Source: an uncultured Ligilactobacillus sp.
GTDB lineage: Bacteria; Bacillota; Bacilli; Lactobacillales; Lactobacillaceae
Direction: 5' to 3'
Length of the DNA: 14,005 bases
Assembly (NCBI GenBank): GCA_934215475.1
Contig: CAKPZY010000044.1
Coordinates: 1 to 14,005 of the forward strand
Positions 6,470 to 13,811 of the stretch are shown piece by piece. The notes beneath the pieces are model-generated. The model did no database searches, was not told the origin of the DNA, and saw only the letters and a program-made list of their open reading frames with translations. Made by a program: the position numbers and the translations under genes. Position 1 is the first letter of the stretch. Each line of letters opens with the position of its first letter.

Positions 6470-9319
6470 ATGACACGCCGAGAAAAAATTTTAGATTACA
6501 TTCAAAATCACCCCCAGTCAGCTAAACAAGGTATTACGACTAGTAAGATCGGAGCTGCTCTACATTTAGTACGTTCGAATGTTAGCAAAGAATTAAATAC
6601 TCTAGTGCGGGAAGGAAGCTTGCGTAAGTCTAACGGACGACCTGTCCGCTATTCATTAGCCAGGAATGAGGCGGCGCCTGATTGGCTAAGCTCCACAGAC
6701 AAAATGGTTATTAATTCTGACCATCAAGCGCAAAAAACGAATAAACCGCTAACAAAGGGCATCAGGCAGCCTGAATCATATGGCAAAAAAGCGGATTTTT
6801 TCGAAACAATGATCGGCAGAAAAGAAAGTTTGAAAAATCAAGTCGAACAAGCTAAGGCAGCGATCTTATATCCACCGCACGGCCTTAATGTTCTGATAAC
6901 CGGTCCGACAGGATCTGGGAAAACCTATTTTGCAAACGCCATGTATCAGTTTGCGTGGGAAAAGGGCGTTTTGTCGCACGAAGGCATGACAGTTTTTAAT
7001 TGTGCCGATTATGCGCATAATCCCCAACTTTTAATGTCTCAACTCTTTGGTTATACCAGAGGTGCTTTTACGGGGGCCAATGAAGACAAAGACGGTTTGA
7101 TCCAACAATCTGATGGCGGGATGCTTTTTCTGGATGAAATTCACCGCTTGCCGCCGGAGGGGCAAGAAATGATCTTCTATTTCATGGATCATGGAACCTA
7201 TAGCAAGTTGGGAGAATCTGGCAAAACACACCATGCTGATGTACGCTTGGTCTGCGCTACTACCGAAGATCCGGAAAGTTCTTTGCTTCAGACATTTGTT
7301 AGACGGATCCCCATCATGATCAAGATGCCTGCATTTAAGGAACGGACAATGCGGGAAAGAGTCTCGATGCTTAAACTTTTGCTGACGATCGAGGCTAACC
7401 GTATTCAGCGGAATATTCGTTTAAATGAAGATGTCGTTCAAGGCTTGATCGGCAGCGTTACTTATGGCAACGTCGGTCAATTGAAGTCTAATATTCAGCT
7501 GGTATGCGCTCAAGGTTTTTTGGGCAGTATTAATGACGAATCAGAAGTGAAGATCGATTTTGATGCGATGCCAGCCGCAATTAAGGACGGCCTGCCGCGA
7601 CTTGCTTCAAACCGTGGTGAGCAGAGTAAATTGACGAAACTGCTTGAACCGACACTTATCATCCAGCCTGACAACTCTACGACTGTTCGAGCTGAACAAG
7701 ACAACTATGAGTTACCTTATAACTTATATGAAGTGATCGGTGAAAAAGCACAAGTTTTACAGGATGAAGGATTAGACCAAGCGGCGATCAATAATTTTAT
7801 TATGACTGATATTAACGTTCATCTGAAGTCATTCTATAAAAATGCCAAGATCGACCGAGCTGAGAAAAATTTTAACGAGATCATCGACCAGGATATTATC
7901 GATATCACCAATGATATCGGGCATTTCTTAAGAGCAGAAAGGTATGATGTCGGGGAAAATTATTTATACGGCATGAGCTTGCACATCAGCTCTTTCATCA
8001 AAAGGGTGCAGTCAGGCAAGCCATTACGAAGAGTTGCTAATAATATTGTCTCGATGGTCAACGATTATCCCCGCGAATTTGACCTTGCTAAAAAGATCAA
8101 GGTTAAGTTGGAAAGACATTATCGGATGCCTGTTCCTGATTCAGAACTCTACTATCTTGCGATACTGTTGGCTTCTTTGAAAGCGGAACCCACTACCGGC
8201 AAGGTTGGGATTGTTGTGGCAGCGCATGGTAACAGCACGGCTTCCTCAATGGTCAGTGTGGTCAGGCAGCTGCTGTCCTCAGATAATTTAGCCTCTTTTG
8301 ACATGGCACTAGAAATGGATCCGCAGACGGCACTTAAGGGGATTGCTGCTATGGTGAAAAAAGTCGACCGTGGTAATGGTGTTTTATTAATGGTAGATAT
8401 GGGATCATTAGGGGCTTTTAATAGTAAGCTGGAAGAACTGACTGGGATCTCGGTAAAGACGATCGATATGGTTACAACAGCAATGGTTTTAGAAGCTGCC
8501 CGCCGCTCCTCGCTGATAGATAGCGACTTGGAAATGATTTATCGGGAATTATCCGACTTTAACGGATATTCTCGTCCCTTTGTCGCACATGAGCAGACCA
8601 ATAATGATTTGAGTATCGGAGACTCAAGGCAACGTGCCATTGTTGCTTTATGTGCTACAGGTCAGGGTACAGCTCAAAAAATTAAAGATATCTTAGATGG
8701 TATTTTAGTTGATCACCTAATTGATGATATTGTTGTTTTACCGATTTCTGTGGTTGGAATGGATCATACGTTAGAAGATCTGAAACGTAATTATCATATT
8801 ATTGCTACCACCGGTGTCACTCGTCCAAAGATCCCCGTGCCGTTTATTTCATTGGAAGGTCTGCTTCAGGGCGGCGGCGAAAAATTTGTTGATATGATTG
8901 AACAAATGGAAGAAAATAGGGCACAAAAGGCTGGCCCAATGCGACTGGAGAGGTCAGAAGACCTAACTGAGCAAAAGGCTCAACAGTATTTAGCTCAATA
9001 TTTTACCTTTATAAATCCTCAAAAATTGATCGGTGTGTTGTGGAACTACTGTGATTTCGTTGCTGCCCATGTGGATTTTGAATTTACTAATTCGCTGAGG
9101 ATCAGTGTTGTCATGCACTTAGCGGGGGCAATCGAGCGGTGCCTGACCCATTCGCCGATAACTGCTGCTCAAAAGGAAATTGACACCATTCATAACGACA
9201 GACTTTACCAAACGATCATTCAAGCAAATAATATTATTGAGAGTACGCTAAATTTGAAGTTGACGGAAGAAGAAGTGTATTATATTGTAAAACTTTTTGA
9301 TACAGAAACTGCTAAATAG
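6470..9319 (+). CDS. levR: LevR/ManR-type sigma-54 dependent PTS operon activator
   Basis: 949 residues from ATG 6470, chosen because GAGG lies 6 nt upstream; a TTG at 6437 in frame lies too close to the predicted transcription start. Domains in order: winged helix-turn-helix (1-62); AAA+ sigma-54 activator domain (about 110-350) with Walker A GPTGSGKT (145-152), GAFTGA loop (198-203) and Walker B GMLFLDE (217-223); PRD1 (about 415-570, His504 in SLHISSF); EIIA-Man-like domain with His586 in AAHGNST; EIIB-Gat-like domain with Cys728 in ALCATGQGTA; PRD2 (about 840-945) with His883. In Bacillus LevR, His585 receives phosphate from HPr (activating) and His869 from EIIB (inhibiting); both have counterparts here. 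It should activate the PTS operon from the -24/-12 promoter just downstream, switching on when substrate drains phosphate from EIIB. Confidence 0.95.
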   Translation: MTRREKILDYIQNHPQSAKQGITTSKIGAALHLVRSNVSKELNTLVREGSLRKSNGRPVRYSLARNEAAPDWLSSTDKMVINSDHQAQKTNKPLTKGIRQPESYGKKADFFETMIGRKESLKNQVEQAKAAILYPPHGLNVLITGPTGSGKTYFANAMYQFAWEKGVLSHEGMTVFNCADYAHNPQLLMSQLFGYTRGAFTGANEDKDGLIQQSDGGMLFLDEIHRLPPEGQEMIFYFMDHGTYSKLGESGKTHHADVRLVCATTEDPESSLLQTFVRRIPIMIKMPAFKERTMRERVSMLKLLLTIEANRIQRNIRLNEDVVQGLIGSVTYGNVGQLKSNIQLVCAQGFLGSINDESEVKIDFDAMPAAIKDGLPRLASNRGEQSKLTKLLEPTLIIQPDNSTTVRAEQDNYELPYNLYEVIGEKAQVLQDEGLDQAAINNFIMTDINVHLKSFYKNAKIDRAEKNFNEIIDQDIIDITNDIGHFLRAERYDVGENYLYGMSLHISSFIKRVQSGKPLRRVANNIVSMVNDYPREFDLAKKIKVKLERHYRMPVPDSELYYLAILLASLKAEPTTGKVGIVVAAHGNSTASSMVSVVRQLLSSDNLASFDMALEMDPQTALKGIAAMVKKVDRGNGVLLMVDMGSLGAFNSKLEELTGISVKTIDMVTTAMVLEAARRSSLIDSDLEMIYRELSDFNGYSRPFVAHEQTNNDLSIGDSRQRAIVALCATGQGTAQKIKDILDGILVDHLIDDIVVLPISVVGMDHTLEDLKRNYHIIATTGVTRPKIPVPFISLEGLLQGGGEKFVDMIEQMEENRAQKAGPMRLERSEDLTEQKAQQYLAQYFTFINPQKLIGVLWNYCDFVAAHVDFEFTNSLRISVVMHLAGAIERCLTHSPITAAQKEIDTIHNDRLYQTIIQANNIIESTLNLKLTEEEVYYIVKLFDTETAK

Positions 9320-9368
9320 GATACACTAACGCTCTGATACACTAAAATTGTGTGTTGGAGTATTTTTT
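9320..9368 (+). promoter_or_regulatory. Candidate upstream activator (enhancer) boxes of the PTS operon
   Basis: GATACACTAA occurs twice as an exact direct repeat (9320-9329 and 9336-9345, period 16 nt), followed by an inverted degenerate copy (TTGTGTGTT, around 9348-9357). A further copy (AATACACAAA, 8/10) sits at 9406-9415. Their distance of about 75-100 bp from the -24 element is right for a bacterial enhancer binding protein. The second box with the inverted copy and the T-run at 9362-9368 may also form a weak hairpin that ends the regulator transcript. Confidence 0.6.
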
Positions 9369-9418
9369 ATACCTTAAAAACCGCTTTAAATGGGCCTTTG
9401 CTTTGAATACACAAAAGT

Positions 9419-9434
9419 TGGCACGCAAATTGCT
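9419..9434 (+). promoter_or_regulatory. Sigma-54 (RpoN) -24/-12 promoter of the mannose PTS operon
   Basis: TGGCACGCAAATTGCT matches the consensus TGGCAC-N5-TTGCW fully, with the diagnostic GG and GC dinucleotides correctly spaced. The transcript would begin near 9445, leaving a leader of about 185 nt. No competing sigma-70 promoter stands out in the gap, so the operon should depend on RpoN plus the LevR-type activator. Confidence 0.95.
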
Positions 9435-9444
9435 ACATAATAAT

Positions 9445-9630
9445 CGGAGCATTTTAAAGGGAGTTCTCCCAAAATATTGAAGCGTCTGTTAATGAACTTG
9501 TTATCATCTCTTTTATTTTTATTTGACTGGCGTGAACAATATTTTAGGAAAATGATGTTTAAAATTTCCCGGTAATTTTTGCTTGGTACATTCAATCGTC
9601 ATTTATTGTTTTGCAGGTAAGGTGGTTTAG
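9445..9630 (+). other. Long untranslated leader of the PTS operon
   Basis: About 185 nt without a start codon in a good context. It contains the perfect palindrome GGGAGTTCTCCC (9459-9470) close to the predicted 5' end and a GGAAA/TTTCC hairpin (9547-9569). The ribosome binding site AAGGTGG lies 5 nt before ATG 9631. No known riboswitch was recognised. Confidence 0.45.
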
Positions 9631-10137
9631 ATGGAAGTTCGATTGATGCGTATTGATAGTCGTCTGCTTCATGGGCAGGTCGCTACCAACTGGGCTAAGG
9701 TCCTAAAGGTTGATCGAATTTTGGTGGTTTCCGATCGAGTATCACAGGACAACATTAGAAAGACTCTGATAAAACAAGCTAGTCCTCCTGGTGTTAGGGC
9801 TCATGTGATCCCTTTGATGAAAATGCTGCGGATCTATTTTGATCCGCGCTTTGACCATTTTAAGGCACTAGTTTTAGTCGAAGATCCGAGTGATGCTCGG
9901 TTTTTGGTGGAAAATGGGATAAATGTCAACAAAGTCAATATTGGAGCGTTGAGCTTTGATAGTTCACGCAAAATGGTGACAGACAGTATTTCCGTTAACA
10001 GCCATGATATCAGTGCTTTTCGATGGCTGCATGACCAAGGGATCAGGCTGGATATTCGCAAGGTTTCCGGCGATTCTTCTAAAGATTTGTGGAAGATCTT
10101 GCGAGAAAAAGGTTTTATCGGCCATGCAAGACAGTAA
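9631..10137 (+). CDS. mptB: PTS mannose-family EIIB, free-standing (MptB-like)
   Basis: 168-residue cytoplasmic phosphocarrier. The N-terminal RIDSRLLHGQVAT carries the phosphorylated His14. It is a paralogue of the EIIB half of the next gene, sharing the active-site block, PPGV, DPRF and the LDIRKVSGD-like segment near the C-terminus. A separate small EIIB as the first gene matches the enterococcal mptBACD order rather than the three-gene manLMN order. Its role is either to carry phosphate to the sugar through EIIC/EIID or to signal to the activator's PRD2; the sequence cannot separate these. It diverges in the middle (MLRIYFDPRFDHF) from the fused copy. It is the first gene after the sigma-54 promoter. 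Confidence 0.93.
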   Translation: MEVRLMRIDSRLLHGQVATNWAKVLKVDRILVVSDRVSQDNIRKTLIKQASPPGVRAHVIPLMKMLRIYFDPRFDHFKALVLVEDPSDARFLVENGINVNKVNIGALSFDSSRKMVTDSISVNSHDISAFRWLHDQGIRLDIRKVSGDSSKDLWKILREKGFIGHARQ

Positions 10138-10176
10138 AACCAGCTTAGTACACAGCAAAAAATACTAATATATAAC

Positions 10177-10191
10177 TCCGGTGTGACCGGA
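10177..10191 (+). other. Intergenic hairpin between EIIB and EIIAB
   Basis: TCCGGT-GTG-ACCGGA is a tight 6-bp stem with a 3-nt loop followed by AAAATTTTATT. The tail is not a pure T-run, so it is at best a partial terminator or an mRNA processing or stability element. The gap of 80 nt is much larger than those farther down the operon. Confidence 0.4.
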
Positions 10192-10217
10192 AAATTTTAT
10201 TGTGGGAGGTACACAAA

Positions 10218-11210
10218 ATGGTAGGTATTATCCTCGCGAGCCATGGTAGCTTTGCAGAAGGCATTTACCAGTCTGCCGAAATGATTTTTGGTAAACAGGA
10301 AAATGTCCAAACAGTTACTTTAAAGCCAAGCGAAGGCCCGGATGATGTTCATGCCAAGATGGAAAAGGCCGTTGCTTCATTTGACGATCCTGAACAGGTT
10401 TTGCTCTTGATCGATCTGTGGGGCGGCACACCGTTTAACCAGGCAAGCAACATTTATGAAGAACATAAAGACACCTGGGCTATCGTTGCCGGCATGAATT
10501 TGCCAATGGTCATTGAGGCATATGCGTCACGCTTGTCAATGGACAAAGCCCAAGAGATCGCTGCCCATATCATTGAGACAGCCAAAGACGGTGTCAAGAT
10601 CAAGCCTGAATCTTTGCAGCCTAAAGCAACCAAACCGGCCGCTGCTGCATCAGACGGTCAGCCCAAGGGGGGCTCGATTCCTAAAGGCACAGTGATTGGG
10701 GACGGTAAGATCAAATATGTTCTTGCTCGGATCGATTCGCGCTTGCTGCATGGTCAAGTTGCTACATCTTGGACAAAGTCTACTGAACCTAATCGAATTA
10801 TTGTTGTTTCAGACGGCGTTGCTAAGGACAAATTTCGCAAGAACATGATCATGCAGGCAGCTCCTCCTGGTGTCAAGGCTAATGTTGTGCCAGTTTCCAA
10901 GATGGAGGAAGTTGCTAAGGATCCGCGTTTTGGCAAGACAAAAGCCTTGATTTTGTTCGAAAATCCTGAAGATGCTTTAACAACTATTAAGGGCGGCATG
11001 GATCTAAAAGAACTTAATATTGGTTCAATGTCACACTCGACAGGTAAAGTAGCTGTCAACAACGTTTTGTCGATGGGGCCTGAAGATGTTAAGTCATTTG
11101 ATGAGTTGAAGAAGAGGGGTATTAAATTTGACTTGCGTAAGGTTCCTGGAGATAAGAAGGGTAACTTTGATGAATTAGTTGAAAAAGCCCGCAAAGAATT
11201 AGGCATGTAA
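10218..11210 (+). CDS. manL: PTS mannose-family EIIAB fusion (ManX/ManL type)
   Basis: 330 residues from ATG 10218, preceded by GGGAGG 8 nt upstream; a TTG at 10200 in frame is rejected because the ribosome binding site would lie inside it. The EIIA domain (1-125) has the HPr-dependent phosphorylation site His9 in ILASHGSF and the LIDLWGGTPFN motif. An Ala/Pro/Lys-rich linker covers about 130-160. The EIIB domain (about 166-330) has the active His178 in RIDSRLLHGQVAT. Phosphate passes from HPr to EIIA, then EIIB, then the incoming sugar at EIIC/EIID. Glucose, mannose and glucosamine are the usual substrates. EIIAB also serves as a sugar signal for carbon control in this group. Confidence 0.96.
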   Translation: MVGIILASHGSFAEGIYQSAEMIFGKQENVQTVTLKPSEGPDDVHAKMEKAVASFDDPEQVLLLIDLWGGTPFNQASNIYEEHKDTWAIVAGMNLPMVIEAYASRLSMDKAQEIAAHIIETAKDGVKIKPESLQPKATKPAAAASDGQPKGGSIPKGTVIGDGKIKYVLARIDSRLLHGQVATSWTKSTEPNRIIVVSDGVAKDKFRKNMIMQAAPPGVKANVVPVSKMEEVAKDPRFGKTKALILFENPEDALTTIKGGMDLKELNIGSMSHSTGKVAVNNVLSMGPEDVKSFDELKKRGIKFDLRKVPGDKKGNFDELVEKARKELGM

Positions 11211-11241
11211 GCCGGTTATTATTGAAAAGGAGGGTTATTTC

Positions 11242-12054
11242 ATGTCTGGTATTTCTATGGTATTAGTAGTGATCGTGGCGTTTTTCGCCGGCATGGAAGG
11301 TATTTTGGATGAGTGGCAATTCCATCAACCATTAGTTGCTTGTACGTTGATTGGTTTAGTTACTGGACATCTAACTGAAGGAATCATGTTAGGCGGTTTT
11401 TTGCAAATGATCGCCTTGGGCTGGGCAAACGTTGGAGCCGCTGTGGCGCCTGACGCTGCTTTAGCTGCAGTTGCATCTTCTATTATTTTGGTTCAAGGCG
11501 GACAAGGCGCTAAGGGTGTCGGTTCAGCCGTAGCTATTGCTATTCCTTTAGCTGTTGCGGGATTATTCTTAACCATGATAGTTCGTACAATTACTGTTGC
11601 TATTGTCCACTTAATGGATGCAGCAGGAAAAAATGGCAATTACAGAGTTATTGATTTTTGGCAATATGTATGTATCGCTTTACAAGGTCTGCGGATCGCT
11701 ATTCCTGCCGCTGCTTTGTTAGTTATTCCTGCATCTTCTGTTCGAAGCATGTTAGATGCAATGCCTGATTGGTTAAATGATGGTATGACTATTGGTGGTG
11801 GCATGGTTGTGGCTGTTGGTTATGCAATGGTTATCAACATGATGGCTTCACGTGAAGTTTGGCCATTCTTCATTATTGGTTTTGTTATTGCCGCAATTTC
11901 CGATTTGACATTGATCGCTATCGGTGCTTTGGGCGTATCGCTTGCATTGATGTACTTAGCACTTGATAAAGGCGGAAGTGGTTCAAATGGTAATAATAAT
12001 GGGGGCAACAGCAACAGCGGTGACCCATTGGGCGATATTCTCGATGACTATTAA
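11242..12054 (+). CDS. manM: PTS mannose-family EIIC, membrane component
   Basis: 270-residue polytopic membrane protein forming, with EIID, the sugar channel. Multiple hydrophobic segments run from residue 5 onward; the early block GMEGILDEWQFHQPLVA and the GLVTGHLTEGIMLGG segment are typical of the family. The segment GGQGAKGVGSAVAIAIPLAV is part of the region that class IIa bacteriocins use as receptor in listeriae and lactic acid bacteria. The C-terminus is a Gly/Asn/Ser repeat tail followed by GDPLGDILDDY, common in lactic acid bacterial homologues. AAAAGGAGGG lies upstream of ATG 11242, with only a 31-nt gap after EIIAB. Confidence 0.96.
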   Translation: MSGISMVLVVIVAFFAGMEGILDEWQFHQPLVACTLIGLVTGHLTEGIMLGGFLQMIALGWANVGAAVAPDAALAAVASSIILVQGGQGAKGVGSAVAIAIPLAVAGLFLTMIVRTITVAIVHLMDAAGKNGNYRVIDFWQYVCIALQGLRIAIPAAALLVIPASSVRSMLDAMPDWLNDGMTIGGGMVVAVGYAMVINMMASREVWPFFIIGFVIAAISDLTLIAIGALGVSLALMYLALDKGGSGSNGNNNGGNSNSGDPLGDILDDY

Positions 12055-12074
12055 AATGAAGGAGGGGAAAAACA

Positions 12075-13004
12075 ATGGCTGAACCAGTAGTAAAGGAAAA
12101 GAAAATTACTTTATCGAAACGTGATCGTTTAAGAGTTGCATGGCGTTCACAATTTTTGCAAGGTTCCTGGAACTATGAACGTATGCAAAACGGTGGTTGG
12201 GTTTACTCTATGATCCCGGCTATCAATAAATTGTATAAGGAAAAAGATGCCCGGGCTGATGCTTACAAACGTCACTTGGAATTCTTTAACACTCACCCAT
12301 ATGTAGCTTCACCAATCATCGGTGTTACGTTGGCCTTGGAAGAGGAACGTGCCAACGGGGCTCCAATCGATGATGCCGCTATCCAGGGTGTTAAAGTTGG
12401 TATGATGGGTCCTTTAGCCGGTGTCGGTGACCCGGTATTTTGGTTTACTATCCGGCCAATGATTGGCGCTCTAGGCGCTTCTTTAGCCATAGGTGGGAGC
12501 ATAGTAGGACCAATTTTGTTTTTCATAGTTTGGAACATTATCCGGCTGGCTACGATCTGGTATACTCAGGAATTTGGTTATAAAGCAGGTAATGCCATCA
12601 CTGATGACTTATCAGGCGGTTTGTTACAGATGATCACTCGTGGAGCATCTATGATGGGTATGTTTGTCTTAGGTGCTTTGATCGAACGGTGGGTCAACAT
12701 TAAATTCACTCCCGTCGTTTCCAAGATACAGCAACAAAAGGGTGCGTATATTGATTGGGATAAATTGCCAAAAGGTTCTCAAGGGATCCATCAAGCACTT
12801 TCTGAGCAGGCATCCGGACTTTCTCTGGATAAATATAAAGTTACAACTTTGCAGGACAACTTGGATTCTTTGATTCCAGGATTAGTTCCTTTGTTGCTAA
12901 CATTCCTTTGTATGTGGTTATTGAAGAAGAATGTTTCACCAATTATTATAATTGTTGGTATCTTTATCATCGGTGTCGGCGGTCATGTGATTGGACTTCT
13001 TTAA
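12075..13004 (+). CDS. manN: PTS mannose-family EIID, membrane component
   Basis: 309 residues. The amphipathic N-terminus (KRDRLRVAWRSQFLQGSWNY) and the conserved loop VGMMGPLAGVGDPVFWFTIR are diagnostic of EIID; the FNTHPYVASPI segment is also family typical. Membrane segments cluster in the second half and at the extreme C-terminus (VSPIIIIVGIFIIGVGGHVI). Together with EIIC it moves glucose or mannose across the membrane and forms the docking surface for pediocin-like bacteriocins and the binding site of immunity proteins. A strong AAGGAGGGG precedes the ATG; the gap from EIIC is 20 nt, so the two are translated together. Confidence 0.96.
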   Translation: MAEPVVKEKKITLSKRDRLRVAWRSQFLQGSWNYERMQNGGWVYSMIPAINKLYKEKDARADAYKRHLEFFNTHPYVASPIIGVTLALEEERANGAPIDDAAIQGVKVGMMGPLAGVGDPVFWFTIRPMIGALGASLAIGGSIVGPILFFIVWNIIRLATIWYTQEFGYKAGNAITDDLSGGLLQMITRGASMMGMFVLGALIERWVNIKFTPVVSKIQQQKGAYIDWDKLPKGSQGIHQALSEQASGLSLDKYKVTTLQDNLDSLIPGLVPLLLTFLCMWLLKKNVSPIIIIVGIFIIGVGGHVIGLL

Positions 13005-13025
13005 TATAGTTCAAAGCTATTTATT

Positions 13026-13061
13026 GGTCTCATTGCGGTTGTACAATGGGACCTTTTTTTT
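13026..13061 (+). terminator. Terminator after EIID
   Basis: GGTCTCATTG pairs with CAATGGGACC (10 bp, one wobble) around an 8-nt loop, followed by eight T residues. It would limit read-through from the PTS genes into the ManO gene. Confidence 0.88.
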
Positions 13062-13069
13062 GTTATAAT
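13061..13069 (+). promoter_or_regulatory. ManO gene promoter fused to the terminator tail
   Basis: TGTTATAAT, an extended consensus -10, begins at the last base of the terminator T-run. A TTGTAC at 13039-13044 inside the hairpin loop/stem could act as a -35 with 19-nt spacing. The transcript would start near 13076 and carry a leader of about 30 nt. Confidence 0.6.
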
Positions 13070-13104
13070 ACACATTGAATGCATATATACGTGGAGGAAT
13101 AACC

Positions 13105-13527
13105 ATGTTTGGTAAGAAAAAGAAAAATAAAAATCAAAGAGTCAAATCCCTTAATACTAAAATTGACCTTATTATTCCTGGTGTTTCACACATGGGAATG
13201 AATGATTATGGTCAGATCATGATCGGAGATAAGGCATTTGAATTTTATGATGACAGAGACCCGCAAAAATACGTTCAGATCCCGTGGAAAGAAGTTGATT
13301 TGGTTATTGCTTCGATTTATTTTGGTGGTAAGTGGATCCCAAGATATGGTTTTCAAACCAAACGGAATGGCATGATCAACTTTTCTTCTAAGGAGCCTAA
13401 GCGTGTTTTGCGCGCGGTTCGTGTCTATATTGATGCTGAAAAGATCGTACGGTCGTTGACTTTCTTTCAAGTTATTAGCCGCGGGATCAAATCAATGTTT
13501 AAAAAGAACAAAAAGGATCAAGAATAA
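13105..13527 (+). CDS. manO: DUF956 protein ManO, PTS operon associated
   Basis: 140 residues from ATG 13105, with GGAGG 8 nt upstream; a TTG at 13075 in frame contains the ribosome binding site and is rejected. The protein has a very basic start (MFGKKKKNKNQ), a central beta-rich domain with IPWKEVDLVIASIYFGGKW, then RYGFQTKRNG, FSSKEPKRVLRAVRVYI and a basic tail. This pattern is that of the DUF956 family, found almost only at the end of mannose PTS operons in Firmicutes. It has no membrane segment or known catalytic motif; a regulatory role over the PTS is the usual proposal. Its own promoter behind a terminator means it can be expressed without the sigma-54 activator. Confidence 0.9.
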   Translation: MFGKKKKNKNQRVKSLNTKIDLIIPGVSHMGMNDYGQIMIGDKAFEFYDDRDPQKYVQIPWKEVDLVIASIYFGGKWIPRYGFQTKRNGMINFSSKEPKRVLRAVRVYIDAEKIVRSLTFFQVISRGIKSMFKKNKKDQE

Positions 13528-13538
13528 AAGAATATACC

Positions 13539-13582
13539 AACAGACTAGTCGGCATCTTGTTGACTAGTCTGTTTATTTTTAA
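13539..13582 (+). terminator. Terminator after ManO
   Basis: AACAGACTAGTC pairs perfectly with GACTAGTCTGTT (12 bp) around an 11-nt loop, followed by TATTTTT. It insulates the PTS locus from the rRNA operon downstream. Confidence 0.9.
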
Positions 13583-13665
13583 TATTAAAAAAATAATAAA
13601 ACCATTAAACGAGCAGGTTGCCAAATTGGTTTTCTGTAGAAGGCATAATTATATAGATTGGGAAC

Positions 13666-13721
13666 TTTTTTTATTTTATTTTAAAAATTCCCTTGACGGT
13701 GGGCTTAATTGGCGGTATATT
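13666..13721 (+). promoter_or_regulatory. rRNA operon promoter P1 with UP element
   Basis: TTGACG (13693-13698), exactly 17 nt, TATATT (13716-13721). The 25 bases before the -35 are almost pure A/T with T-tracts (13666-13687), a typical UP element. The arrangement fits a strong, growth-rate controlled rRNA promoter. Confidence 0.8.
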
Positions 13722-13776
13722 ATTAAACGTTGTCGTTGAGCAGGTAGTTGCTTATCAAAATAATTCAAGGAAGTTG

Positions 13777-13805
13777 TTGACATTCTTTTCTAGAGTTGGT
13801 ACACT
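13777..13805 (+). promoter_or_regulatory. rRNA operon promoter P2
   Basis: TTGACA (13777-13782), exactly 17 nt, TACACT (13800-13805). It lies 84 nt downstream of P1, the tandem arrangement usual for rrn operons of Firmicutes. Confidence 0.85.
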
Positions 13806-13811
13806 TTAAAA

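Noticed and set aside
9374..9390. Possible CcpA cre site AAAAACCGCTTTAA between the enhancer boxes and the sigma-54 promoter
   Set aside because: Matches about 10 of 14 consensus positions and lacks the TG at the left end; too weak to call without comparison to orthologous promoters.
10754..11206. 150-residue minus-strand ORF opposite EIIAB
   Set aside because: Shadow frame of the conserved EIIB domain; no promoter or ribosome binding site.
13557..13739. 60-residue plus-strand ORF after ManO
   Set aside because: It begins inside the terminator loop, has no ribosome binding site and runs through the rRNA P1 promoter; composition is simply AT-rich.
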